Shown piece by piece: positions 16,937 to 24,550 of a stretch of 33,080 nt of DNA. Below the pieces are notes generated by a model, which saw only the letters and a list, made by a program, of their open reading frames with translations, was not told the origin of the DNA and ran no database searches. Numbering within the stretch: the first letter of the stretch is position 1; each line of letters starts with the position of its first letter. The translations under genes and the position numbers were made by a program. The stretch is from a virus. The stretch covers positions 1-33,080 of IMG/VR virus record IMGVR_UViG_3300032046_000125, one strand, 5' to 3'.

Positions 16937-18142
16937 ATGACAGCAAGAGCAGACGTTACGATAAATTGGGCGACATCCCCACGCATTTTAACAGTTTTGT
17001 CTCCGTCTGTCGAAATTACTATTCAAGATTTATTAGATACTTGTCGTGAATTAGAAGATGATGTAATAGGCGTTCAATATAATGCATTGGCGTCTGCCGC
17101 AGGAAAAGAAAATTTAGGCGGCGGCGTTAAAGTAGGAATAACGCTGACTCTTTTAAATGCCGTTTTAGCCTTTGAAGCTCGTCCGGGACCTACCTACGTG
17201 CAATGTCGCGTCTCTGGAGGCAATCTTGTCGCAGTAGATGGGGTTGGTGCAGATATTTCTCCAATTTATCCTACTGCATTTACGCAGGTAGTAACTACTG
17301 CCTCTAGCTCTGCCACCATTCAAGAGCAAGCAGATATTCAATATGCTTCTTTTGGCGGTGCCGTACATTTAAACTTATCATCATCTTATTCTGGATCAAC
17401 CTTTCCTGTTGGAACGCCTCGACAACCAGTTAATAATTTTGCTGATGCTATAGCTATTGCAAATGAAAGAGGATTTACAGAATTTAATATTATAGGTAAT
17501 GCAACTATTGACTCCGGCTTAAATTATAATGGAATTAATTTTGTTGGAGAAAGTCAAACAAAAAGCACTTTAATAATTGATCCTGCGGCTAGTGTGTTAA
17601 ATTGTGAATTTAATGATGCAAGCATTAGCGGTACGTTGGATGGAGGATCGCATATCAAAAATTGCCTTATTACTAATCTCAATTATGTTGATGGATTTAT
17701 CGAAGATTGTGTTCTTGCCGGAACAATTGTTTTAGGAGGCGATGCTCATATTTTAAATTGTTGGAGCGGGATCCCCGGAGCAAGCACGCCTATTATAGAT
17801 TTTAATAATGTTATGGCTGCTCTTTCTCTTCGTAATTACAACGGTGGAATTACTCTTAAAAATAAAACTATGGATGGTTATGTATCTATTGATTGTAATA
17901 GTGGGCAAATTATTCTTGAAAGCACCGTTACGGCTGGCTCTATACTTATTAGAGGTATTGGAAAGCTTACCGATAACTCAGCTGGTGCGACCATAGATGC
18001 CACTCACCTTATTCGTCCATCAATGATTGCTACATCTGTATTAGATGAGCCCAAAACAAATCACACAACCCCGGGCACAATTGGTAATGATATGGCTACT
18101 AAAAAAGACATTATCTCAACAGCTATAGTATTTGGTAAATAA
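16937..18142 (+). CDS. Tail/baseplate protein with right-handed beta-helix, 401 aa
   Basis: The N-terminal domain (1-130) includes ITIQDLLDTCRELED, GGGVKVGITLTLLNA, FEARPGPTYVQCRVSGGNLV and YPTAFTQVV, a combination I recall from conserved phage tail proteins. Then comes IQEQADIQYASFGGAVHL. From about residue 150 (GTPRQPVNNFADAIAIANE) starts a right-handed beta-helix with short rungs such as INFVGESQTKSTLIIDPAAS, IKNCLITNL and IEDCVLAGTIVLGG, running to about 350. The ending (NDMATKKDIISTAIVFGK) is a likely tip or connector. Beta-helix regions commonly occur in fibres and tailspikes. No catalytic carboxylate cluster is evident, so an enzymatic spike is not claimed. Confidence 0.72.
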   Translation: MTARADVTINWATSPRILTVLSPSVEITIQDLLDTCRELEDDVIGVQYNALASAAGKENLGGGVKVGITLTLLNAVLAFEARPGPTYVQCRVSGGNLVAVDGVGADISPIYPTAFTQVVTTASSSATIQEQADIQYASFGGAVHLNLSSSYSGSTFPVGTPRQPVNNFADAIAIANERGFTEFNIIGNATIDSGLNYNGINFVGESQTKSTLIIDPAASVLNCEFNDASISGTLDGGSHIKNCLITNLNYVDGFIEDCVLAGTIVLGGDAHILNCWSGIPGASTPIIDFNNVMAALSLRNYNGGITLKNKTMDGYVSIDCNSGQIILESTVTAGSILIRGIGKLTDNSAGATIDATHLIRPSMIATSVLDEPKTNHTTPGTIGNDMATKKDIISTAIVFGK

Positions 18143-18145
18143 TTT

Positions 18146-19006
18146 ATGAGAGCGCTAGTTTTATCAGGCGGTGGAAGTAAAGGAAGCTATCAAGCTGGTG
18201 CTCTTAAATATATTTTAGGTGAATTGAAAATTCCATATGACATATTTTGTGGTGTTTCAGTTGGTGCTATTAATTGTGGTTTTCTAGCTCAATTTAAAAC
18301 TGGAGAAGAGGTAGAGGGCGTCACCCAACTAACTAAGCTTTGGGACGAAATAGATACGCCTAACATTTATCAGCGATGGAAGCCTTTTGGAAGATTACAC
18401 GCTCTTTGGGAAAAAAGTTTTTATGATAGCTCGCCTTTACATAAATTAATAAAAGATAAAATATCAATAGACAGAATTAGGTCGAGCAATAAAAAAATTA
18501 ATATTGGAGTCACCTCATTAAGCTCTGGCAAATATACAATTTTCGATCAAGTTCATCATTCTTTTATTCAAGCTATAATTGCCTCTGCCTCTTTTCCAGG
18601 AATGCTGGGTCCGGTCAAAATAGATGGTCACTGGTGGGCTGACGGCGGCGTAAAAGAGATTACTCCCATCAAAACAGCCATTGATCTTGGAGCTACTGAA
18701 ATTGATATCATCATGACCTCCCCAGAAAAAAGGGTTAAATTTTTCATGGAAGAGCCGAGCACCGCAGATATCATTCAACGAGTAATCGACCTGGCGTCAG
18801 ACAAGATTATGTCAAATGATATTGAAAAAGCAATCATGTATAATCGCTTGGCTGAAGTGGGCTATCCAGATAGAAAAATAATTAAAATTAACATAATTCG
18901 ACCTAAAAATAATTTAATTGAAGACCTTCTAGACTTTAACCCCATTAAAATCAAGGAAATGATGCAAAGGGGTTATCATGATGCTGCAATTAATTACAAA
19001 ATCTAA
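18146..19006 (+). CDS. Patatin-like phospholipase
   Basis: A Ser-Asp dyad lipid acyl hydrolase of the patatin family, which cleaves acyl chains from phospholipids. All the hallmark sites are present: oxyanion loop GGGSKG (residues 8-13), nucleophile Ser38 in GVSVG (36-40), ASASFPG (146-152), and catalytic Asp166 in DGG. At 286 residues it has the size of bacterial patatins. No signal peptide or membrane helix is visible, and there is no fused cyclic-nucleotide sensor domain. The gene lies 3 bases after the beta-helix gene and 31 before another structural gene, so it is made with the tail operon. This placement suggests a virion or late lytic function, for example attacking host membrane lipid during entry or release. 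An effector acting in the infected cell is the alternative. The ribosome site is weak. Confidence 0.9.
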   Translation: MRALVLSGGGSKGSYQAGALKYILGELKIPYDIFCGVSVGAINCGFLAQFKTGEEVEGVTQLTKLWDEIDTPNIYQRWKPFGRLHALWEKSFYDSSPLHKLIKDKISIDRIRSSNKKINIGVTSLSSGKYTIFDQVHHSFIQAIIASASFPGMLGPVKIDGHWWADGGVKEITPIKTAIDLGATEIDIIMTSPEKRVKFFMEEPSTADIIQRVIDLASDKIMSNDIEKAIMYNRLAEVGYPDRKIIKINIIRPKNNLIEDLLDFNPIKIKEMMQRGYHDAAINYKI

Positions 19007-19037
19007 TAATTTTTCATTATATATGTGGAGACAATAA

Positions 19038-19427
19038 ATGACTATCCCTATAAATACCGTTACCAAAGTAACAAAAAAGAACTTGGGCAGAGATTTCAAT
19101 TTCTTTGGAAAGAAAGCTGTATCAGCAACCGCTTTTGGTGGTGACGGCTATGCCGCAGGTGATGGTTATACTTGTGATTTATTTATTACCTTTCCTACTA
19201 CCGGAATAATTTTTAATACTGAGGGAACATCAGCTACGACTAGTATCGTAGAATATTCTTTTAATGGAAATACTGTACATGGAGAGTTAGTTCCCAATAC
19301 CGCAACGGTAAATGGTCGAGCAACATTGACTTTTTATAATAGAAGAGTGACCGCAATTTGGTTTAGATTAAAATCAGGGTCTTCTGGACCGGTTACGGTT
19401 TCGGTTGAAGCCTGGGCATGTCCGTAA
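19038..19427 (+). CDS. Small beta-rich virion protein, 129 aa
   Basis: GTGGAGA precedes the ATG. The protein is a single compact beta domain: DFNFFGKKAVSATAFGGDGY, CDLFITFPTTGIIF, VEYSFNGNTVHGELVP, then RRVTAIWFRLKSG and VTVSVEAWACP. The order of strands (IWFRLKSGSSGPVTVSVEAW) is typical of small jelly-roll or Ig-like phage structural subunits. Two DGY turns occur close together (GGDGYAAGDGY). There is no enzyme motif. It is most probably a tail or fibre accessory subunit. Confidence 0.6.
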   Translation: MTIPINTVTKVTKKNLGRDFNFFGKKAVSATAFGGDGYAAGDGYTCDLFITFPTTGIIFNTEGTSATTSIVEYSFNGNTVHGELVPNTATVNGRATLTFYNRRVTAIWFRLKSGSSGPVTVSVEAWACP

Positions 19428-19447
19428 ATAAGTAAGTAGAGGTAAGT

Positions 19448-19747
19448 ATGGCATCAATTGACATTAATGGAAATTTGGTTATGGAAAGAGAAGCCGTCAA
19501 GATGACGGATGAAAAAACTTATAGGGCTAGACTTTTGGAAGAGGCAAAATATAAGGGTTGCGAGAAAGAATTGCAACAAATTTTTAATAAATATGATAGT
19601 TTATTACGCAATTGTTCCAATGCCAAAGAGCGAGAGCAAATTGGAATGTTAGGCGTACTTGCTGTAAGTAAGCTTATTGATAATGGCTATGTCGGTGAAG
19701 GTGGATCATTAATTGTTAATGGTCAATTAGTTATTGATAGTGAGTGA
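19448..19747 (+). CDS. Hypothetical phage protein, 99 aa
   Basis: AGAGG lies 5 bases upstream of the ATG. The centre is helical (RARLLEEAKYKGCEKELQQI and FNKYDSLLRNCSNAKEREQI). It is bracketed by two short matching beta segments, DINGNLVME at the start and LIVNGQLVIDS at the end, which could pair in an oligomer. The last bases include the ribosome site region of the cold-shock gene. Similar small proteins occur in structural regions of other phages as far as I recall, without known function. Confidence 0.55.
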   Translation: MASIDINGNLVMEREAVKMTDEKTYRARLLEEAKYKGCEKELQQIFNKYDSLLRNCSNAKEREQIGMLGVLAVSKLIDNGYVGEGGSLIVNGQLVIDSE

Positions 19748-19758
19748 AGGATAAGTTA

Positions 19759-19995
19759 ATGGATAATAAAGATAAATTTGTTGGCGATGTTTTGTGGTTC
19801 GATCCAAAAAAAGGCTATGGCTTTATTGGCTGGAGCAAAGATGAGCAAGCTCAAAAGGATCTTTTTGTCCATTTTTCAGATGTGGAATCCGATGGATTTA
19901 AGACATTGTATAAAGGACAAAAAGTAGCTTTCGGCTTAGGCACCAATAAACATGGCGTTCCTAAAGCTACGGAAGTTTCAGTCCTAAAACAGTAA
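19759..19995 (+). CDS. csp: Cold-shock domain protein (CspA family), 78 aa
   Basis: A single OB-fold RNA/single-stranded-DNA-binding protein. RNP1 is KGYGFI (residues 18-23) and RNP2 is LFVHFSD (35-41), with the aromatic residues used for base stacking. The length is close to the usual 65-75. The ATG at 19759 is chosen because GAAGGAT lies 6 bases upstream; an in-frame GTG at 19744 would add five residues and has no such site. It ends one base before the reverse-strand stop at 19997. Such proteins melt mRNA structure. In a phage it might help late translation or growth at low temperature, which is inference. Confidence 0.9.
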   Translation: MDNKDKFVGDVLWFDPKKGYGFIGWSKDEQAQKDLFVHFSDVESDGFKTLYKGQKVAFGLGTNKHGVPKATEVSVLKQ

Positions 19996-19996
19996 T

Positions 19997-20173
19997 TTAA
20001 GGTCTTTTTCTACGACTTCTTTTTTCAAAAAGAACGTCTATTTTATCATTAAGTTTCTTGTAGGCTTCCATAAGAAGTTCATGAGATGTTTTTGATTGGG
20101 AAACTTCAACTAATTGTAGATCAGTTTCATTTTCATTATAATCATTAGACATTTTGGCGTTCGATTTATTCAT
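19997..20173 (-). CDS. Small charged protein, 58 aa (reverse strand)
   Basis: On the reverse strand the ATG at 20173 is preceded by CGGAGTC with 7-base spacing, which supports this start over the in-frame ATG at 20152. The product begins MNKSNAKMSNDYNE and ends EKRSRRKRP; the middle is helical (HELLMEAYKKLNDKIDVLFE). It lies 19 bases after the stop of the upstream reverse gene, so the three reverse genes probably form one operon. Helix plus basic tail could bind nucleic acid or a partner; no family is recognised. Confidence 0.55.
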   Translation of the reverse strand: MNKSNAKMSNDYNENETDLQLVEVSQSKTSHELLMEAYKKLNDKIDVLFEKRSRRKRP

Positions 20174-20192
20174 TAAAAGACTCCGTGGGTTA

Positions 20193-20519
20193 TTATCGTA
20201 AATCGTCTATTTTCTCTACAATTTTTTCAAGAGCTTTAATTTGTTGATTCATGTTATCAGACGTATGTTCGTGCTGATTTTCACAAATCGCATTTTGAAT
20301 TTGAATGGCTGAAATTTTAGAGCCATAATCTTCTAGCTTAGTATCAATTCTAGCAATATCATCTCTAATAACAATTAATTCTGAATTAACGCTTGCTGCT
20401 TGAGCGAATTTATCATCAGATATTTCTTTACGAACCGCTTTGGTATTTAAATAGCCAAGAATATTAACGGCGGCAACCGTTACAGAAATTCCTAAGCCTA
20501 TAATTCCAAGATCGATCAT
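20193..20519 (-). CDS. Membrane-anchored coiled-coil protein, 108 aa (reverse strand)
   Basis: AAAGGAATTACAT precedes the ATG. Residues about 3-23 form one hydrophobic helix (LGIIGLGISVTVAAVNILGY), followed by a charged helix with heptad pattern to the end (SVNSELIVIRDDIARIDTKL, QQIKALEKIVEKIDDLR). The layout, a short N-terminal membrane anchor and a long soluble coiled coil, resembles small phage proteins linked with lysis (holin-associated or spanin-like) but also inner-membrane exclusion proteins. There is no lipoprotein box or signal peptidase site. The role is not decided by the sequence. Confidence 0.6.
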   Translation of the reverse strand: MIDLGIIGLGISVTVAAVNILGYLNTKAVRKEISDDKFAQAASVNSELIVIRDDIARIDTKLEDYGSKISAIQIQNAICENQHEHTSDNMNQQIKALEKIVEKIDDLR

Positions 20520-20548
20520 AATGTAATTCCTTTATATTGTCAGAAAAT

Positions 20549-20923
20549 TTATTTTTTTGTATTATCTTCATCATCGCCAATTTGTGCGGCGTATTGATCA
20601 TCAGTAAATTCTAATTCCTCAAACTTTTCTTCCTTAATCTCAAAAATAGAACGAGATTTAGACGGAAAGATAGCTTGAGTATCTATTTGAACTGGAGCAT
20701 TATTTTTTACTGGCGGAAAAGCTCTTTTAACAATCTTATCTCTTTTTTTATACAGAGAGCCTGATTTTAATGACACCTCTAACTGCTCTAAAGAATAATA
20801 GTAGTGCCTAGTGTCCATTAGATTGACTGATCCCCTTGCCGGAATGCTTAAGCCAAGGTCGGATAAACTAACATTTCTGTTAGATATATTAGTTATCCAA
20901 AAGTCTGGTAAAATTGGTTTCAT
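20549..20923 (-). CDS. Conserved hypothetical phage protein, 124 aa (reverse strand)
   Basis: First gene of the reverse trio; no clear ribosome site precedes the ATG. Residues 1-70 form a compact domain (FWITNISNRNVSLSDLGLSI, PARGSVNLMDTRHYYYSLEQ, LEVSLKSGSLYKKRDKI). This pattern I recall from small proteins in structural regions of large phages. The C-terminal 50 residues are acidic and probably disordered (DEDNTKK end). The start of the domain looks like a small beta sandwich followed by a helix. Probably virion-related; no function can be assigned. Confidence 0.55.
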   Translation of the reverse strand: MKPILPDFWITNISNRNVSLSDLGLSIPARGSVNLMDTRHYYYSLEQLEVSLKSGSLYKKRDKIVKRAFPPVKNNAPVQIDTQAIFPSKSRSIFEIKEEKFEELEFTDDQYAAQIGDDEDNTKK

Positions 20924-20950
20924 GTCTATTATTATATGGATTTATTCAGT

Positions 20951-20970
20951 GCATAATAAAATATGATAGT
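20951..20970 (-). promoter_or_regulatory. Promoter-like element for the reverse trio
   Basis: Read on the reverse strand this is ACTATCATATTTTATTATGC, similar to AATATCATTATTTT found before 30453 and 32078. It lies in the 70-base divergent gap between 20923 (reverse) and 20994 (forward), so a bidirectional control region is expected here. Confidence 0.3.
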
Positions 20971-20993
20971 AGAGCCTTATAGGGAGATAATTC

Positions 20994-21446
20994 ATGTCTA
21001 AAACTAACACCTGGGAATCCGATTTACTTTTATTAGTATTTAATAATACAGCAGCTACATTAATCGGAGACGCGGCTGGCTTAAGAGCAACTACCACCGC
21101 AGGTTCAATTTTTGTTAGTTTGCATACCGCCGATCCAGGTGAAACTGGCATTCAAACAACTAGCGAAACGGCTTATACCAATTATGTTCGTGTCGGCGTA
21201 GCTCGTTCTGGCGCCGGTTGGACTATTTCAGGTACTGCCCCAACTCAAGCGGCTAATGCTGCTGCCGTCACATTCGCACAATGTGGTGTTACAGGAGCCA
21301 CAATAACGCATGTTGGAGCCGGAACAGATTCATCTGGTGGCGCTGGTAAATTACTTTATTCTGGCGCTTTGACGAGTCAGTTGATTGTAAGTACGAATAT
21401 TACGCCATCATTTGCTATAAATCAACTTGCCTTCACGGAAGATTAA
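20994..21446 (+). CDS. Phage tail-fibre-type protein (Gp80-like beta domain), 150 aa
   Basis: GGGAG lies 8 bases before the ATG. The sequence follows a widespread small tail protein pattern: an N-terminal helix ESDLLLLVFNNTA, GSIFVSLHTADPGETG, SETAYTNYVRVGVARSGAGW, then VTFAQCGVTGATITHVGAGT and a closing strand series KLLYSGALTSQLIVSTNITP. I recall this as a family named after a mycobacteriophage gp80-like tail-fibre protein; the name is less certain than the pattern. It is probably a small trimeric or hexameric tail attachment. It faces the reverse trio divergently and is followed by the GIY-YIG endonuclease gene. Confidence 0.72.
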   Translation: MSKTNTWESDLLLLVFNNTAATLIGDAAGLRATTTAGSIFVSLHTADPGETGIQTTSETAYTNYVRVGVARSGAGWTISGTAPTQAANAAAVTFAQCGVTGATITHVGAGTDSSGGAGKLLYSGALTSQLIVSTNITPSFAINQLAFTED

Positions 21447-21450
21447 CAGC

Positions 21451-21464
21451 AATATCATATACTT
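21451..21464 (+). promoter_or_regulatory. Promoter-like AT-rich element before the GIY-YIG gene
   Basis: AATATCATATACTT lies 82 bases before the endonuclease ATG and shares AATATCAT with the elements at 30427 and 32018. The rest of the 86-base gap is AT-rich with no gene. Function inferred only. Confidence 0.25.
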
Positions 21465-21532
21465 AGCCGATATATTAAAATTTTGGTGGATAATATAATT
21501 TTGAATGATATATGTAGTGTGAAAGGCTTACG

Positions 21533-22564
21533 ATGCACTACATATACAAAATTACATGTCTTATAAATAATAAACTTTATATAGGCCAAGCTCAAGATCC
21601 AAGAGTTCGATGGAACAATCATAAATTAGAAGCGAGGCAAGAATTTCCTCGTATGATTATAAATAAAGCCATGAAAAAACATGGTATTGAAAATTTCACA
21701 TTTGAAGTAATTGTAACTTGTCAAACATTAGATGATGCTAATGAATTAGAAACATTGTTAGTTACGCAATATGAAAGCCATATCTCAACAGATAAGGGAT
21801 ATAATGTTTCTCTTGGTGGTTCTAATGCGCCCAAAACTGATGCTTGGAAACAACAAATAAGTAAGCTTGCTCAAGAACGCGCACCAGAAACCAGTAAGCA
21901 AATGACTACCATTGCTGCCGCGCGACCTGAAGATTATTACGAATATATGAAGGGTAATACCATCAATACTGGTCGAACTCAGTCGCCCGAATGGATTGAA
22001 ATGATGCGTAATCGAGAGCGTTCCGAAGAGGAAAAAGCAAAGATATCCGAAAGCCTCAAAGCATCTTATGCGGCTGGAGAAAGAACAAGTTATTTTAGAG
22101 ATAATGATCCTTGGAATAAAGGCAAATCTATGCCTTCACCATCTAATAAAATTCAATGGACTGATGAGCAAATTGAAGCAATTAAACAAGATACTCGCTC
22201 AATATTAAAGATAGCTGCAGATTTAAATGTATCAGCCACACCAATTACGTCTTTACGCAAAGAGCTTGGAATAGCATCAAAGCCAGGTAATACTGGAAAT
22301 AAACATTCAGAAGAAACAAGAAAGAAAATCTCAGAAGCCATAGTTGGCAAATTAGTAGGAGAAAAGAATGGTTTCTTCGGCAAATCACATTCCGAAGAAG
22401 CTATCGAAAAGAACCGACAGGCTCATCTTGGTAAATGCAAATATGATGCAGAACAAATTGCTCAAATGAAAGAGTTAGCTAGACAAGGCGTATCTATGCA
22501 AACAATAGCATTAAAATATAATTGTTCGGCACCGACCGTTAAACGAATGATAACTAAATCATAA
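21533..22564 (+). CDS. GIY-YIG homing endonuclease with helix-turn-helix repeats
   Basis: A site-specific nuclease of the GIY-YIG family, which spreads its own gene by cutting DNA that lacks it. The catalytic module is at residues 1-95: YIY (3-5), YIG (16-18), the likely catalytic Arg at about 26, and a Glu in DDANELETLLV. DNA-binding modules follow. These are NUMOD-type segments (DPWNKGKSM, then KHSEETRKKISEAIVGK and FFGKSHSEEAIEKNR) and two helix-turn-helix segments (ILKIAADLNVSATPITSLRK; MQTIALKYNCSAPTVKRMI). At 343 residues it is intact. It stands free between structural genes rather than in a visible intron; AAAGG precedes the ATG. Both flanking genes appear intact, so it is a free-standing homing gene. 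Confidence 0.9.
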   Translation: MHYIYKITCLINNKLYIGQAQDPRVRWNNHKLEARQEFPRMIINKAMKKHGIENFTFEVIVTCQTLDDANELETLLVTQYESHISTDKGYNVSLGGSNAPKTDAWKQQISKLAQERAPETSKQMTTIAAARPEDYYEYMKGNTINTGRTQSPEWIEMMRNRERSEEEKAKISESLKASYAAGERTSYFRDNDPWNKGKSMPSPSNKIQWTDEQIEAIKQDTRSILKIAADLNVSATPITSLRKELGIASKPGNTGNKHSEETRKKISEAIVGKLVGEKNGFFGKSHSEEAIEKNRQAHLGKCKYDAEQIAQMKELARQGVSMQTIALKYNCSAPTVKRMITKS

Positions 22565-22574
22565 AGAGATCATT

Positions 22575-22847
22575 ATGCATTATCACGTTATGTCAGGACC
22601 TAGACGTAAAACAGCTGTCACCTCCCTTAAATTTCAAGATAAAATGGAAGGTATAACCGCCTTCATTAACATGGCTAAAGTTATTTGGGCACATTTAGAA
22701 GCTCCGCCACCTCACAAAGAGATTAAAAAAAGCAAAACCATCTCAATCATTAGAATGCAAGACGAGGCAACAAAGCTTGTCTTCGTTTATTGTAATCGCG
22801 ATAATTGTGATGAATCTGACAATTTAGAATTTAAAATACAGCTCTAA
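22575..22847 (+). CDS. Hypothetical protein, 90 aa
   Basis: Starts 10 bases after the endonuclease stop with AGAG upstream. It is basic in its first half (GPRRKTAVTSLKFQDK), then has a helix (GITAFINMAKVIWAHLEAPP), and ends with strands (KTISIIRMQDEATKLVFVYC, NLEFKIQL). Two cysteines lie close together (YCNRDNCDES). No family is recognised. It may have arrived with the endonuclease or belong to the older operon. Confidence 0.5.
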   Translation: MHYHVMSGPRRKTAVTSLKFQDKMEGITAFINMAKVIWAHLEAPPPHKEIKKSKTISIIRMQDEATKLVFVYCNRDNCDESDNLEFKIQL

Positions 22848-22867
22848 AATTAAAAATATTCGATGAA

Positions 22868-22885
22868 TATTTTGCTATTATCTTG
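22868..22885 (+). promoter_or_regulatory. Promoter-like element before 22908
   Basis: TATTTTGCTATTATCTTG; TATTTTGCTATAA occurs at 32026-32038 before the gene at 32078. It sits 23 bases ahead of the ATG with GGAGAG in between. Promoter function is inferred from sharing and position. Confidence 0.3.
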
Positions 22886-22907
22886 TAATCTAATGATGGA
22901 GAGATAA

Positions 22908-23198
22908 ATGGCTGATGGAACTAGATTAAATACCGGTATCGGCGGCGATCTTATTCAAGATGAAGATATTCGCACCGGTCAGGGCGTTGGTGGTGGAACT
23001 AAAGTTCCAGTTTCCAAAATATATATTGGTTCGCTTGACAGATCTGATGGTCCGGTTTCTCAAGAAAATCCATTTCCAGTTTATGCTCAAAGACTTGAAG
23101 AACTGTTTGTTAAACAAAATAAGATTTTAGTAATGATCTTGATGGCATTAGATAATACAGTTAATGAAGACGACTTAGACGAATTAGAAGATTCGTAA
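22908..23198 (+). CDS. Conserved small virion-operon protein, 96 aa
   Basis: GGAGAG precedes the ATG. The N-terminal half is Gly-rich, with GIGGDLIQDEDIRTGQGVGG and then VPVSKIYIGSLDRSDGPVSQENPFPVY. This pattern (a GGD-IxxDDI start, then a short beta hairpin ending in NPxPV) I recall from small proteins near phage tail genes. The second half is one amphipathic helix with an acidic tail (LEELFVKQNKILVMILMALD). It is likely a connector or cap; it precedes the four tandem paralogues by 15 bases and is presumably co-expressed with them. Confidence 0.6.
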   Translation: MADGTRLNTGIGGDLIQDEDIRTGQGVGGGTKVPVSKIYIGSLDRSDGPVSQENPFPVYAQRLEELFVKQNKILVMILMALDNTVNEDDLDELEDS

Positions 23199-23213
23199 TC
23201 TTAGGAGAATACT

Positions 23214-23867
23214 ATGGGAATGGAAATGATCGCAAAGATACGTCGTTTTGTTGTTGGCAAAGCAGGAGTATCTCCAATTACAGTTCGTGCTACCGCAACA
23301 GAAAGTCTTGCTGTCGCCATGGTAGAATCTGAGGGCACAGAAATGACTCGGGCGGGCAGAAGATTCTTTTTAGGAAGAAATGCCGCTGTCACCGGAATTG
23401 CCCCTGTTGCCGCTCAAGTAACAACTGCAGCCCAATGGGTTATTTGGAATGCTGATTCAAATAAATCATATGTAATTGATCACCTTGGAGCTGTTCTCGT
23501 TTCAGGAACGGCTGCAGCCGGAGCAATACTTGACGCCTGCCTATTTCAAGCTCCAGTAAGTTCTGGGTCGAGCGCGACGGGCATGAGCGTAGCATCAGCA
23601 TCTAACGGAGGACCTTCGAGCCGCGCCATCGTTACAACGAACGTTACCATAACTGGACCTACGGCTCCGGTATGGTTTACGGTAGCCAAAACAGATTCTA
23701 CTAACACCGCAGCACTTTCAGTTTCTATGGCAAACTATGATCTTAGAGGTCGTATCGTCATTCCACCAGGACAAGGATTAGGCTTAGCCGTATATTCAGG
23801 AACTGGCACATCTCCATTATTCGCTCCAACCGCTTGTTGGAATGAAATAGAATTGGATTTGGAGTAA
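23214..23867 (+). CDS. Tandem virion paralogue 1, 217 aa
   Basis: TTAGGAGAA precedes the ATG. It is a beta-rich protein with a basic N-terminal helix or strand (EMIAKIRRFVVGKAGVSPIT), TRAGRRFFLGRNAAVTGI, WVIWNADSNKSYVIDHLGAV, a central variable Ser/Ala/Gly stretch, and the conserved end RGRIVIPPGQGLGLAVYSG with W.EIELDLE. No catalytic motif is visible. It is the first of four copies and is closest by eye to copies 3 and 4. Likely a subunit of a multimeric tail appendage; the family is known to me only as structural. Confidence 0.7.
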   Translation: MGMEMIAKIRRFVVGKAGVSPITVRATATESLAVAMVESEGTEMTRAGRRFFLGRNAAVTGIAPVAAQVTTAAQWVIWNADSNKSYVIDHLGAVLVSGTAAAGAILDACLFQAPVSSGSSATGMSVASASNGGPSSRAIVTTNVTITGPTAPVWFTVAKTDSTNTAALSVSMANYDLRGRIVIPPGQGLGLAVYSGTGTSPLFAPTACWNEIELDLE

Positions 23868-23871
23868 AACT

Positions 23872-24549
23872 ATGGGCGTAGAAATAATCGCAAAAATTAG
23901 ACGTTTCGTGGCAGGTAAAGCCGGAATGTCACCAATTGTTGCCCGCGCGACGGGCGCAGAAAGTTTAGCTACTGCACAAGTAGATGTGTATCATAGCGAA
24001 TTAACTAGAGCCGGAAGAAGCTATGCTTTAACGGTCGCTGGAGCGACTGCCGGACGTGTTTCCGTTGTTGCACAAGTTACTACTGCACCACAATGGTCAA
24101 TTTGGAATAATGATTCTCAGAAGTCTTATATTTTTACTGAACTAGGAGCTATGATTACATCAGGAGTTCTTACTGCGGGCTCTGGCATTATTGTTCAGGT
24201 CGCATTTTTTCAAGCCCCAGCGCGCGTAGGAGCCAATACAGCAAATATGGTAGTTTCTTCATTATCAAATGGCGGATCTGTAAGCAAAGCTATCGTACAA
24301 TCACAGGCAACAGCATTAACAATAACTACGCCTGCCGCTCCAGTTTATTATACTGTCGCTAAAAGTGATGGAGCTAATATTGGAGTCACAACAAATCCAA
24401 CTATTGCCGCTATAAACGAAGATTTAGAAGGTTGTTTAATTCTTCCTCCACAATGGGGACTTGCGATTAATGTTTATACAACTGCAACTGGTACTCCATT
24501 ATTTGTTCCACATGCAGTTTGGCAAGAGATAGAATTGGATTTGGAGTAA
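23872..24549 (+). CDS. Tandem virion paralogue 2 (most divergent), 225 aa
   Basis: Starts 4 bases after copy 1. It keeps the N-terminal RRFVAGKAGMSPI and the end IELDLE. It replaces RRFFLGRNAA by RSYALTVAGATAG and the PPGQGLG block by LPPQWGLAINVYTTATGTPL. The D-H-(L/I)-GA segment becomes TELGAM. These are the positions where the other three copies agree, so copy 2 probably has a changed surface or partner. It otherwise has the same length and beta-rich make-up, with no membrane segment. Confidence 0.7.
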   Translation: MGVEIIAKIRRFVAGKAGMSPIVARATGAESLATAQVDVYHSELTRAGRSYALTVAGATAGRVSVVAQVTTAPQWSIWNNDSQKSYIFTELGAMITSGVLTAGSGIIVQVAFFQAPARVGANTANMVVSSLSNGGSVSKAIVQSQATALTITTPAAPVYYTVAKSDGANIGVTTNPTIAAINEDLEGCLILPPQWGLAINVYTTATGTPLFVPHAVWQEIELDLE

Positions 24550-24550
24550 A

